From the NCBI GenBank assembly GCA_031393505.1, contig JANMVX010000242.1, positions 44,059 to 108,058 on the forward strand: a stretch of 64,000 nucleotides of DNA. The letters run 5' to 3'. A program made the position numbers and the translations under genes. How positions within the stretch are numbered: the first letter of the stretch is position 1; each line of letters begins with the position of its first letter. This DNA comes from JANYHF01 sp031393505 (GTDB lineage: Bacteria > Pseudomonadota > Alphaproteobacteria > Rhizobiales > Hyphomicrobiaceae). The notes below the pieces were generated by a model. It saw only the letters and a program-made list of their open reading frames with translations. It was not told where the DNA came from and made no database searches. This document shows, piece by piece, positions 35,550-44,195 of the stretch.

Positions 35550-36647
35550 ATGGCCCTGGATACATTCCCCCGCGACTATTCCCTCACCGGTCCGCTCAAT
35601 GCCCATGCCGTCGACGCCGGATTGGCGAACGCACAGTGGTACAAGACCGACATTCCGCGCGCGCGCATGAAGGAACTGATGCAGCGCTCGGACGGCCCCG
35701 CGACGCGCGACACCATCATCTGGATCGGAGCGCTGATCCTTACCGGCGGTCTCGGCGCCTACTTCTGGGGCAGCTGGTTGGCCGTTCCGTTCTTCTTTGT
35801 CTACGGCATCTTGTATATGGGCGGCGGCGATAGCCGCTGGCACGAGTGCGGGCACGGCACCGCCTTCAAGACGCAATGGAAGAACGAGGCCGTCTATCAA
35901 CTGGGCAGCTTCTTTGTCATGCGCAACCCCACCGTCTGGCGCTGGAGCCACGCCCGGCACCACACCGATACCATCATCGTCGGCCGCGATCCGGAAATCA
36001 TCCTGATGCGCCCGCCTGAAATCGCCAAGGCGATCCTCAACACCTTCGGAATTCTCGACGTGCCGCAATCACTTTATACCATGCTGTGGCATGCCGCTGG
36101 CAATGTGAGCGCCGCCGAACGGGACTTCATCCCCGCCAGCGAACAAGGCAAGCTCGCCACTGTCGCTCGGGTCTGGACGGCGGTCTACGCCGCGACCATC
36201 GCGGCCTCGCTATGGATGGGTTCGATTCTGCCATTGATGCTGATCGGCCTGCCGCGCATGTACGGCGCCTGGCATGTGCTCATGACCGGCCTTACCCAGC
36301 ATATCGGTCTGGCAGAAGATGTGCTGGATCACCGTCTGAATAGCCGGACGGTCTACATGAACCCATTCAGCCGCTTCGTCTATTGGAACATGAACTATCA
36401 CGTCGAGCATCATATGTTTCCGATGGTGCCGTATCACCGGTTGCCGGACTTGCATAAGGAAATGCTGGCCGATTGCCCAAAACCCTATTCGGGTTTTATT
36501 GAGACCTATGCCGAGATCATCCCGACGCTATTGCAGCAAGTTCGCGATCCGCATCACTTCGTCCGGCGCCAGCTTCCTCCTACCGCCAAACCCACACCTC
36601 CGATGCCTGTAGCGGCGGCTGGATCGTTGGCTTCGGCCGCTGACTGA
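35550..36647 (+). CDS. membrane fatty-acid-desaturase-like di-iron enzyme
   Basis: The 365-residue protein has four or more membrane segments and all three His boxes of the desaturase/hydroxylase superfamily: HECGHGTAF at about 99-107, HARHHTD at about 133 and HVEHHMFPMVPYH at about 286. The boxes hold a non-haem di-iron site. The family oxidises fatty acids, alkanes or other hydrophobic substrates. It is the last gene of the cluster II importer operon (19 nt after the ATPase), so the substrate may be the imported compound or a derivative. That pairing with a sugar-type transporter is unusual. Electron-transfer partners are not in this window. Confidence 0.85.
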   Translation: MALDTFPRDYSLTGPLNAHAVDAGLANAQWYKTDIPRARMKELMQRSDGPATRDTIIWIGALILTGGLGAYFWGSWLAVPFFFVYGILYMGGGDSRWHECGHGTAFKTQWKNEAVYQLGSFFVMRNPTVWRWSHARHHTDTIIVGRDPEIILMRPPEIAKAILNTFGILDVPQSLYTMLWHAAGNVSAAERDFIPASEQGKLATVARVWTAVYAATIAASLWMGSILPLMLIGLPRMYGAWHVLMTGLTQHIGLAEDVLDHRLNSRTVYMNPFSRFVYWNMNYHVEHHMFPMVPYHRLPDLHKEMLADCPKPYSGFIETYAEIIPTLLQQVRDPHHFVRRQLPPTAKPTPPMPVAAAGSLASAAD

Positions 36648-36679
36648 TTGATTGGCGTTGCAGGACGTCCTGCACGGCC

Positions 36680-36778
36680 GTCCGTCCCCAGCGAATTGCT
36701 GAACACGATTGCGGGCCGGTCCGCCAGTCTGGTCGTCGACCAATGCAAGGTGATGCCGTTAATTCGCGAAAATTTCAT
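36680..36778 (-). pseudogene. pcaD: N-terminal stub of 3-oxoadipate enol-lactonase (pcaD)
   Basis: From ATG 36778 the frame reads MKFSRINGITLHW and then RPAIVFSNSLGTD, the start of PcaD alpha/beta hydrolases. Homology stops right after GTD near 36680, where the sequence becomes unrelated and runs into a 16-bp palindrome (TGCAGGACGTCCTGCA, 36659-36674). About 33 of about 260 residues remain, without the catalytic triad. It is divergent from the LysR gene, the normal arrangement for pca/cat loci, so a larger operon was probably deleted. Confidence 0.7.
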
Positions 36779-36836
36779 GATCCACTTTCCGAAATGCGAT
36801 TCCGCCAGTTGCGATACTGTTCTAACATAACAGCCA

Positions 36837-37793
36837 ATGAGCAACGCAGGCCACAAGCTGCCCGATCCCTTGCTGAGCCAGGATCCCCTGGATCTCAAGC
36901 GCCTACGCTATTTTCTGGCGCTCGCCGACGAAATGCATTTTGGGCGCGCGGCGGACCGTCTCGGCATCGCCCAACCACCGCTATCGCGGCAGATTGCGCG
37001 GCTCGAGGCGGACATTGGCGCGCAGCTGATTGACCGCAGCCGCAGCCAGATTCGCCTGACCCAGGCCGGGAAGCTCCTGTCCGAGCGCATGCGTGACCTG
37101 ATGAAACGCTTGGACGAGTTGCGTGACGAGGTGGCCAAGCTCGGCTCCGGCAAGGCTGGCGTCCTGCACGTCGCTTTTGTCGGGTCGGCCACTCACGGTG
37201 TGTTGCCGTCGCTGATCAAGCAGTTCCGCACCCAGCATCCCGACGTCGATCTGCATTTGTCGGCCATGAACAACGCCGCCCTCAAACAGGCCCTCATCCA
37301 TCGCGAGATCGACATTGCCATCGCGCGGCCATCGATCCAGGACGACGAAATCATCAGCGAATTGCTGCATCAAGAGCCGCTGGTGCTGGCGGTGCCTGAC
37401 GGTTTTGCCGCTGAACACAAAACGGCGCTGTCCCTTGCGGATATGCGCGACGAGACATTCATTCTTTACCCAGAGTCTCCACGCCCGAGTTTCGCTGATC
37501 TTGTGCTGTCGGTGTGCGACCACGCCGGATTCCAACCCGAGCACCCGGTCATGGTCATGGACTACCAGACCGCCATCAGCCTGGTTTCGGTCGGAGTCGG
37601 AGTGAGTCTCGTTCCGCAATCGGTCTCAAGCACTCAGAAGCCGGGCGTCGTTTACCGCCCCTATGACGGCTACAATCCTGGTACGGCGCTATCGTTCAAC
37701 CACCGCATCGACAACCGTTCGCCGCAGCTGTGGAGTTTTGTCGAGGTGGCGCGGCGCATCGCTCGTGGAGCCAAACAGCAGACGAAGCCCTGA
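36837..37793 (+). CDS. LysR-family regulator, CatR/BenM-like
   Basis: The 318-residue protein has an N-terminal HTH (LRYFLALADEMHFGRAADRL followed by GIAQPPLSRQIARLEADIG) and a LysR effector domain. The HTH start DLKRLRYFLALADE and the LVPQSVSS region resemble CatR, BenM and PcaQ-type regulators of aromatic catabolism. It is divergent from the pcaD stub and convergent with the cat operon. It may control catBCA, whose promoter lies 4 kb away, through muconate as effector, but this is inference. Confidence 0.85.
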   Translation: MSNAGHKLPDPLLSQDPLDLKRLRYFLALADEMHFGRAADRLGIAQPPLSRQIARLEADIGAQLIDRSRSQIRLTQAGKLLSERMRDLMKRLDELRDEVAKLGSGKAGVLHVAFVGSATHGVLPSLIKQFRTQHPDVDLHLSAMNNAALKQALIHREIDIAIARPSIQDDEIISELLHQEPLVLAVPDGFAAEHKTALSLADMRDETFILYPESPRPSFADLVLSVCDHAGFQPEHPVMVMDYQTAISLVSVGVGVSLVPQSVSSTQKPGVVYRPYDGYNPGTALSFNHRIDNRSPQLWSFVEVARRIARGAKQQTKP

Positions 37794-37860
37794 GGCTCAG
37801 CCACCAGACAGTCGGGCGCAACAGAGGTTGACACTGCCCTGTTACGCCCGGCCGAAGCGT

Positions 37861-39135
37861 CTAGCCCAGCAGCACCAGCTCCTTGGCGACCGGGATATCC
37901 TTGAACAGCGAGTTCTCGACGATGTTGAGTTCGAAGCCATTGCCGGCTTTCGACCACTGGCCACCGACCAGTGGGGTCTTGGCGATGTTCGGCACCGGGC
38001 CCTTGGAGAAGTCGATGTTACCAACAACCGAATTGTAAGAGGTGGCCTTCAGCGCATCACGCACTGCGGCCGCATTGAAGGGGTCCTTGGCAGTCTGCAG
38101 GGCGTTTATGGCAACCTCGAACAATGAATGCTTGAAGGCCAGCGGCATGGTCCAGGGACGGCCGGTCGTCTTCTCGTATTCGGCGGCGAGTTCGGCCGAG
38201 GTCTGCTTGGTGAGGCCCGAATTGAATGGGTGTTTGGGCGACCACCACACCTCGACAGCAAGGCCTGCGCCGCGATCGCCCATGGCGGCGATCGCCTGCG
38301 GGAATTCCAAGGCCTTGCCGACCGTCACGATCTTTGGCTTGAAACCCTGCTGGGCGGCCTGGTTCCAGAAGGTGATGAAGGTGGGGGGCGGGATCACGCC
38401 GGTGACGATCTCGGCGTTGGCGGCCTTGAAGGCGGCAATCTGGGCCGAGAAGTTGTCGGACATCACGTCGAAACGGCCGGTATCGATAATCTTCTGTCCC
38501 GCCTTCTCAGCCGGTCCCGGGAAACCGATCTTGGGATCGCCCCAGGCGTTGCCATCGGCGTCGTTGGGCCAGAGCGCAGCAACCACGCCGTTGGTCTTGC
38601 CCTTGCTCCAGATGCTCTGATAGACGGCGATGATATCTTCCAGGCCCCAGAAGAAGTGGTAGGTCCAATTGAACCCCTTCTTGGGATCGCCACCGCGACC
38701 GAAGAAATGCGGCTGCCAGGGCGTGTCGTTGGTCAGGCACGGCACTTCGCTGAGCTCAGCCTGGCTCGCCACCGGATTGGTGGTTTCCGGCGTCGACGTG
38801 GCCGTGATCAGGTTCACCTGATCGCTGTTGATCAGGTCCTGGGCCACCGTCGAGGCGCGATTGGACGAGGACTGACTGTCCTTGACGATGATCTCGAACG
38901 GGAAATTGCGCCCGTCGATCTTCAGCTGACCTCCGGTCGCCTTCATCACCTGATCGAGCACGAACTTGTCGGGCTCGGCGAAGATGGCGATCTGGCCGGT
39001 CTGCGGCGTGACGAAGCCGATCTTGATGGTTTTGGCGGCCAGCACCGCCGGCGCCGTGATGACCTCGGTTGCGGCCACGGCAGCGATAGCCGCGCCACTC
39101 TTCAAAATAGTACGTCGACTGATGGTCTTTGTCAT
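37861..39135 (-). CDS. LivK-type ABC substrate-binding protein in the cat operon
   Basis: The 424-residue protein has a Tat-like signal (SRRTILKSGAAIAAVAA) and a type I periplasmic fold of the amino-acid/aromatic (HAAT/Peripla_BP_6) family: KIGFVTPQTGQIAIFAEPD, then DLINSDQVNLITATSTPETT and GVIPPPTFITFWNQAAQQG. It is the last gene after catA (28 nt gap), with no permease or ATPase nearby. Homologues in aromatic loci bind benzoate-like compounds, so an aromatic ligand is plausible. Confidence 0.85.
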   Translation of the reverse strand: MTKTISRRTILKSGAAIAAVAATEVITAPAVLAAKTIKIGFVTPQTGQIAIFAEPDKFVLDQVMKATGGQLKIDGRNFPFEIIVKDSQSSSNRASTVAQDLINSDQVNLITATSTPETTNPVASQAELSEVPCLTNDTPWQPHFFGRGGDPKKGFNWTYHFFWGLEDIIAVYQSIWSKGKTNGVVAALWPNDADGNAWGDPKIGFPGPAEKAGQKIIDTGRFDVMSDNFSAQIAAFKAANAEIVTGVIPPPTFITFWNQAAQQGFKPKIVTVGKALEFPQAIAAMGDRGAGLAVEVWWSPKHPFNSGLTKQTSAELAAEYEKTTGRPWTMPLAFKHSLFEVAINALQTAKDPFNAAAVRDALKATSYNSVVGNIDFSKGPVPNIAKTPLVGGQWSKAGNGFELNIVENSLFKDIPVAKELVLLG

Positions 39136-39163
39136 GATTATAGTCCTCCCTTAGATCTTGTTA

Positions 39164-40105
39164 TCAGGCGGTGGCGCGTTCACGATGGACGTCGGCCGGA
39201 CGGGCGGCCGCGCTTTCCTTCCGCAGCTGGAAGTCAAAAGTGATCTCGGTGTAGGGATCATTCAGGCCATTAGCGCGGATCTTGGCGGGATCGCTGACCG
39301 GCATCGGGTCGGCAACCAGCTCCTTCTTGGTGGCGAAGGCGAAGTCATCGTAGGTGAGCGGATCGTCGGACAGATTGAACTGCGTCGTCAGCTTGCGGTG
39401 GCCATCGGCCGAGACGAAGAAATGCACATGCGAGGGGCGCTGCGCGTGGCGGCCGAGCTTGTCGAGCAAGGCATTGGTCGGCCCATCCGGCGGGCAGCCA
39501 TATCCCTTGGGGACCGTGGTGCGGAATTTGTAACGCCCGTCGGCGCCGGTGCGGATGCGGCGGCGCAGGTTGTACGGCTTTTCGCGGCCAGTGGGATCGA
39601 AGTGCGAATAGAAGCCGTCCTTGTTGGCGTGCCAGACATCGACCAGGGCGCCGCCCACGGCAGCGCCCGCGAGGTCGCGCACCACGCCTTCGACCATCAG
39701 TACGCGTCCCGAAATGTCGGACCCGTCGTCAAGCCGGGCGAAACCATCTGACAGCGGAGCACCGGCGATGTAGAGCGGCCCCTCGATGGTGCGCGGTGTG
39801 CCACCCTTGATGCCGGCGCGCGCCTCGGCGGCGTCCGACAGCACATCCAGGAAATGCTCAAGGCCAAGGCCGGGCACCAGCAGCCCAGCTTCGCCGGATT
39901 TGCCGACCGTGGTCAGATACGACACGGCCGCCCATGCCTCGTCCGGCGACACGTCGAAGTCGGACATGGTGTAGAACAGGTCCGACAGGATGCGCTCCAT
40001 GATGGCTTTCAGGCGCGGATTGCCGCCGGGCTTGTCCATGCCACTGGCGCGGTTGGCGAGCGAGCGGATGTACTCTGGCGAAATCTGGGCTGGATTGACA
40101 GTCAT
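39164..40105 (-). CDS. catA: catechol 1,2-dioxygenase (intradiol)
   Basis: CatA cleaves catechol to cis,cis-muconate with non-haem Fe(III) (EC 1.13.11.1). The 313-residue length fits. Iron ligands in family positions are Tyr166 (NKDGFYSHFD), Tyr202 (KGYGCP), His226 and His228 (RPSHVHFF). The N-terminal dimer-linker helices and the ISGRVLMVEG and VDVWHANKDG strands are present. ATG 40105 has a GGGAG site. It lies 36 nt after catC in the order catB-catC-catA. A hydroxyquinol dioxygenase is the main alternative, but catB and catC support catechol. Confidence 0.92.
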   Translation of the reverse strand: MTVNPAQISPEYIRSLANRASGMDKPGGNPRLKAIMERILSDLFYTMSDFDVSPDEAWAAVSYLTTVGKSGEAGLLVPGLGLEHFLDVLSDAAEARAGIKGGTPRTIEGPLYIAGAPLSDGFARLDDGSDISGRVLMVEGVVRDLAGAAVGGALVDVWHANKDGFYSHFDPTGREKPYNLRRRIRTGADGRYKFRTTVPKGYGCPPDGPTNALLDKLGRHAQRPSHVHFFVSADGHRKLTTQFNLSDDPLTYDDFAFATKKELVADPMPVSDPAKIRANGLNDPYTEITFDFQLRKESAAARPADVHRERATA

Positions 40106-40141
40106 GGTCGTTTCTCCCGGTGTTTTTTTAGATGATTGAAG

Positions 40142-40432
40142 TCAGGCGTCGGTGTCTTTGATCGAGGAGGGATGCCGGCACAGCGGCGTCACCTCGATGG
40201 TCATGTATGGAAACAATGGCAGTGAGCTGATGATCTCGTGCAGCTCGGCGATATCGGCGACATCGAACACCGAAACGTTGGCATAGTGCCCGGCGATGCG
40301 CCACAGATGGCGCCACTTTCCCTGCCGTTGCAGCTCTAGCGCCCGGGCCTTTTCGGTCGCCTTCAGTCGCTCGAACTCGGCTTGGTCGCCGCCGAGCGGG
40401 GGTTTGACGGTCATCTTCACATGGAACAGCAT
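40142..40432 (-). CDS. catC: muconolactone delta-isomerase
   Basis: CatC converts muconolactone to 3-oxoadipate enol-lactone (EC 5.3.3.4) as a cytosolic decamer. The protein has 96 residues. The start MLFHVKMTVK and the core ELQRQGKWRHLWRIAGHYAN followed by LHEIISSLPLFPYM are standard. ATG 40432 has GAGGA upstream, 9 nt after the catB stop. The next enzyme, PcaD, survives only as a stub at 36680. Confidence 0.95.
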   Translation of the reverse strand: MLFHVKMTVKPPLGGDQAEFERLKATEKARALELQRQGKWRHLWRIAGHYANVSVFDVADIAELHEIISSLPLFPYMTIEVTPLCRHPSSIKDTDA

Positions 40433-40441
40433 GGTCAGTCC

Positions 40442-41611
40442 TCAAGCGATACTTTTTTGGCGCGTGGGCGCTGCTGGCGGCGCAATCGTCTTTGCGCGAT
40501 CGCGCCGGTAGTGAGCGAGCTTGTCCTCATCAAGCGCCACGCCAAGCCCGGGCTGTCGCGGCAGGATGAGTGAAAAATCCTTATACTGAGGGCGCTCGGT
40601 AACGACATCGTCGGCGAGCAGCAGTGGACCGAACAACTCGGTGCCAAAGGCCAGCGGCTGCGGCAGCGTCGCGAACAGATGCGCCGAGGCGATGCTGCCA
40701 ATGGCGCCCTCAAGCATGGTGCCGCCATAGAGCGAGATGCCCGCCGCCGCCGCTACGGCAGCCACGGCTGCGGCACCCGACAGCCCGCCGCTCTTGGCGA
40801 TCTTCAGTACAAAGACATCGCAGGCGCGCGTGCTGGCCAAGTCGAAGGCGTCGGACGGCGTGGAGACGGCCTCATCCGCCATGAGAGGCACACGAAAACG
40901 CCGGCTCAGCCTGCGCAGCGCCGCGTGATCGTGGCGCGCCACTGGCTGCTCGATCAGATCCACTCCGGCAGCCTCGAACGCGGCTATCGCACGCCGGGCC
41001 GAATGCTCGTCCCAGGCCTGATTGGCATCGATGCGCACGCTGGCACGGTCACCGAGCGCCATCTTGATTGCCGCCACCCGGCGGATGTCGGCATCGAGAT
41101 CGCCCGTCCCGACCTTGATCTTGAAGAAGCGATGCCGCCGCTGTTCCAGCACGCGCTCGGCTTCCGCGATGTCCTTGTCGGCATCGCCCGTCGCCAGTCC
41201 CCAGCCGACTTCGAGCGACGCCGTCTGCGCCCCCCCGAACAGATCCGAGACCGGGACGCCCAGAACCTTGCCCTTGATATCGAGCAGCGCGGTTTCGATG
41301 GCCGATTTGGCCAAACGGTTGCCAACAATGTGCCGATCGAGCAGCGCCATGGCCGCATTGACGGCGCACGGATCGAGACCGATCAGCAGCGGCGCCGCGT
41401 AGTGGTCGATGGTGAGTTTCGTGCTTTCCGGGCTCTCCTCGCCATAAGACAGCCCGCCGATCGTGGTTGCCTCGCCAAGCCCCTCGATGCCGTCGTCGGT
41501 ACGCACGCGCAGGATCACGAGAGTCTGCGCCATGACCGTCTGGCGCGCCAGTTTGTGCGCCCGAATGGTCGGCAGATCGACAAGGATGGCTTCGATTTGG
41601 TCGATCTTCAC
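40442..41611 (-). CDS. catB: muconate cycloisomerase
   Basis: CatB lactonises cis,cis-muconate to muconolactone (EC 5.5.1.1). From GTG 41611 the protein has 389 residues, close to the usual 370; the open frame runs back to 41797 with non-conserved sequence. The MLE signature is clear: GEATTIGGLSYGEES, the base Lys in FFKIKVGTG, metal ligands in RIDANQAWDE, LIEQPV and ADEAV, and GTMLEGAIGS at the C-terminal side. No good ribosome site precedes the GTG, so the exact start is uncertain. It is the first gene of catBCA plus the binding protein. Confidence 0.92.
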   Translation of the reverse strand: MKIDQIEAILVDLPTIRAHKLARQTVMAQTLVILRVRTDDGIEGLGEATTIGGLSYGEESPESTKLTIDHYAAPLLIGLDPCAVNAAMALLDRHIVGNRLAKSAIETALLDIKGKVLGVPVSDLFGGAQTASLEVGWGLATGDADKDIAEAERVLEQRRHRFFKIKVGTGDLDADIRRVAAIKMALGDRASVRIDANQAWDEHSARRAIAAFEAAGVDLIEQPVARHDHAALRRLSRRFRVPLMADEAVSTPSDAFDLASTRACDVFVLKIAKSGGLSGAAAVAAVAAAAGISLYGGTMLEGAIGSIASAHLFATLPQPLAFGTELFGPLLLADDVVTERPQYKDFSLILPRQPGLGVALDEDKLAHYRRDRAKTIAPPAAPTRQKSIA

Positions 41612-41844
41612 GGGAGGTGGAGGTCCGGTTGTAGTGCCAGCTTCAAGCCCACTCTTGCACTGCCGTTCGCGATATCCAAGATCAGCTGGGGTAAGGCCTG
41701 ATACCTTTGTGCAGAGGGCGCGCGCAGTCAGGTTGCCCCAGCCGCGATACCGATGAGAATTCGTGGAAACGCGCACCACGACCATGACACAGCGCAAACA
41801 ATACTAGGAGTGAGAAAATGTAAAGGCTTGCCTTAGTTGCTATC

Positions 41845-42279
41845 ATGGCCGGGTTTTGCGGCGCAGCGTCTGCCGAAGATTTCAAGATGCCGGAGCGCAA
41901 GACACAAGCGACCCCAGAGGCGGTTCTCGCCGAGCATATCGATGCGCTCAATCATTGCGATCTGAACCGGATCATGGCGCAGTATCCCGACGACGGCACT
42001 TTCATTCTGCCTGGCGGCGTTTGGATGGAAGGCCGCAATGAGGTCGTGAAGCTGTTCCTCGGCTTCTGCAAGGATCGCAAGGATGGCGGCCTCAAGGGCG
42101 CCACGTTCATCACCGAATACAGCAAGAAGAGCGGCGATACGATCAACTTGTCCTGGCGCATGGAAGCGCCGTACCTGAAAGAGCCCTACAAAGGCTCGGA
42201 CGCCTATGTGACCAAGGATGGCCTGATGCACGTGCAGGTCACGACGTTCAAAGTCGCAGACATGAAGTTCAAAGACTAG
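41845..42279 (+). CDS. NTF2/SnoaL-like protein whose leader is broken by a stop codon
   Basis: The 144-residue frame from ATG 41845 has the cystatin-like alpha/beta pattern of SnoaL/NTF2 proteins (EAVLAEHIDALNHCDLNRIM then MEGRNEVVKLFLGFC). A well-spaced AGGAG precedes ATG 41818, which is in the same frame but is followed at once by TAA (41821-41823). Skipping that codon would give a complete signal peptide ending FCGAASA. So the gene probably lost its start by an AAA-to-TAA change, and the remaining ATG gives only a fragment of the leader. Function unknown. Confidence 0.6.
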   Translation: MAGFCGAASAEDFKMPERKTQATPEAVLAEHIDALNHCDLNRIMAQYPDDGTFILPGGVWMEGRNEVVKLFLGFCKDRKDGGLKGATFITEYSKKSGDTINLSWRMEAPYLKEPYKGSDAYVTKDGLMHVQVTTFKVADMKFKD

Positions 42280-42649
42280 TACTGCTGGGTGACATCTCAG
42301 CCAATCGCCACAGGCGTTGCTATTTCCTGTGAGCATGTGGCGGCAGTTCAATCTATTCAACCTCGTCACCGGCTGAGGCGGTTTGTAAGAACCACCTCTT
42401 CCCGCATAATACAGCGCAAAAAATGAATCACATGATCAAGCGCCACGGCGAACACATCGTCACCGATAAGGTATGCTTTGGTATGTAAAGCAACGATAGT
42501 GTTGGTATGTTCGACCAAAGCAGCGCTGGCAACTCGACGCAGATCAATCTGATTGGTGCAGGGCGGCGACGTCGGCTATTTCGTCGGTCGTCATGCCCCC
42601 TTTTCGGCCATGGCAGCAGGGAAGACAAGCTAAGCTCCAGCCGCCGCTG
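42280..42649. other. 370-bp region without a supported gene
   Basis: Between the NTF2-like stop and the YCII remnant there is somewhat AT-richer DNA with repeated GGTATG words near 42470-42510. Open frames are short with no ribosome site. The region may contain the residue of a sigma factor gene that often accompanies YCII proteins, but I cannot see it. Confidence 0.35.
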
Positions 42650-42914
42650 TCAGGCGACGCCGAGCTTCCCGCGCGCTCCGTCGCGGGGTGCCGAGAGTTC
42701 CTCGGGCGTCATAAACTCGGCCAGATCCGCCGCTTCGTAGAACGGCCGAACTTCGATCTCGCTCTTGCCCGGCATGTGGGGGAGCGGCGGCCACGAATAC
42801 ACCAGCCTTGACCAGTTCCTCAGTGAACCGGTCCATCGCCGCGAACGCCTCGGTCGTGGGGGGCTCGCCCTTTTCGCTGGCCTCAGTGGCTTTCCCGAAC
42901 ACCACAACACGCAT
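42650..42914 (-). pseudogene. YCII-related protein, internally deleted and frameshifted
   Basis: ATG 42914 with AGGAG upstream begins MRVVVFGKATEASEKGE, then AFAAMDRFTEELVKAGVFVA, the N-terminal half of a YCII/DGPF-domain protein. The middle segment with the DGPFAE-type motif is missing, and the frame then continues one base shifted as PHMPGKSEIEVRPFYEAADL to a TGA at 42650. About 50 residues have been lost with a frame change. Intact members are small dimeric proteins of unclear function, often linked to ECF sigma factors. Confidence 0.7.
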
Positions 42915-43215
42915 CGTCTTTCTCCTAGTTTGATCTCGCCCCTTTCGGCGTCTCATTTGGACGACGAACGAGCTTGGCGGAAATCGACACGGTCCTGCAA
43001 TTTTTTTCGACGCTCGAAGCGCGCGCCAGGAACGGCCGCTTTTCGGTTCAGGGATCCGAATGGCGCGATGGCCGCCATCGCCGGTGCAACGCACGCTGCC
43101 GGTTGGCCGCGCTCGCAAGCTGGCCAGGACGGACGGGACACAGTAGTGCTTGAGCGGCATGGACCTTGCACGTCCGGCCTGAGTTGCAGAAGCTCGCATC
43201 CGCGAGGATAGGATC

Positions 43216-44133
43216 ATGGCGAAAAGCAAAATCGGTTTGGCGTTGGGCGGCGGCGTGGCGCGGGGCTGGGCCCATATCGGCGTGCTGCGGGCGCTGGAAA
43301 AGGCCGGCATCCGCCCCGATATCGTGGTCGGCACCAGCATGGGGGCGGTGGCCGGCGGTTGCTATGTCGGCGGCAAGATCGACCAGTTGGAAGCTTTTGC
43401 GCGCGGCCTGACGCGGAGAAAAGTGTTCGGGCTGCTCGATTTCAACCTGTCGGGCACCGGCCTGATTTCGGGCGACAAACTGAACGACCTGTTGCGGTTG
43501 AATTTCGGCCAGCAGCAGATCGAAACCATGAATCGCAAATTCGTGGCGGTTGCGACCGAGATCGGCACCGGGCACGAGGTGTGGCTGTCGCATGGGCCGC
43601 TGGTTGAGGCCATGCGGGCGTCCTACGCGCTGCCGGGGATTTTCCGCCCCGTAAAACTTGGCGGGCGTTGGCTGTTTGACGGTGCGATCGTCAATCCGGT
43701 GCCGGTGTCCGTCTGCCGGGCGATGGGCGCCGATGTGGTGATCGCCGTGCACCTCCAGCACGAAGCCTACGGCAAGGGGACGGTGTTGACCGGTGACTGG
43801 GAGAGCGACGACGACCCTATGCCGACGCCTCCCGTAGCGGCCGAAAGGGCAAAGGGCGGCGGCGCATTGCGCTTGCTGCATCGACAGTTCTTCGGCGACG
43901 GCGGCGACAGTCCAGGCATTTCCACCGTCATGCTGGAAGCCTTCAACATCACGCAGGACCGCATCGCCCGCTCGCGCTTGGCCGGCGATCCGCCCGACTA
44001 CACCATCACACCCCGTCTGGGCGGCTTCGGCGTGTTCGACTTCCACCGCGCCGACGCTCTGATCGAACAGGGCCGGCTAGCTACTGAGCGAGTGTTGGCG
44101 GACATCCGGCAAGGCGTGTCGGCCGCGGCTTAA
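43216..44133 (+). CDS. patatin-like phospholipase (RssA type)
   Basis: The 305-residue cytosolic esterase has the Ser-Asp dyad of patatins: the oxyanion run ALGGGVARGWAHIGVL at 9-24, the nucleophile Ser41 in VGTSMGA and Asp154 in LFDGAIVNPVP. The start is ATG 43216 with GAGGATAGG upstream. The C-terminal part contains ITQDRIARSRLAGDPPDYTI, as in RssA homologues. It probably hydrolyses phospholipids or lysophospholipids; the physiological substrate is unknown. Confidence 0.9.
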   Translation: MAKSKIGLALGGGVARGWAHIGVLRALEKAGIRPDIVVGTSMGAVAGGCYVGGKIDQLEAFARGLTRRKVFGLLDFNLSGTGLISGDKLNDLLRLNFGQQQIETMNRKFVAVATEIGTGHEVWLSHGPLVEAMRASYALPGIFRPVKLGGRWLFDGAIVNPVPVSVCRAMGADVVIAVHLQHEAYGKGTVLTGDWESDDDPMPTPPVAAERAKGGGALRLLHRQFFGDGGDSPGISTVMLEAFNITQDRIARSRLAGDPPDYTITPRLGGFGVFDFHRADALIEQGRLATERVLADIRQGVSAAA

Positions 44134-44195
44134 ATCCGTGTACGCGGCTGAAAGCCACGCTTGCGTTTCGCTGCGCGACGCGGCCATCTGGAGAC

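Noticed and set aside
40679..41701. 340-codon open frame antisense to catB
   Set aside because: catB on the minus strand has all its catalytic motifs. The antisense product is Arg/Gly/Asp-rich without a domain.
42630..43340. 236-codon frame beginning at 43340 upstream of the YCII remnant
   Set aside because: Only the part after ATG 42914 resembles a protein family; the first 140 codons are antisense to the patatin gene start.
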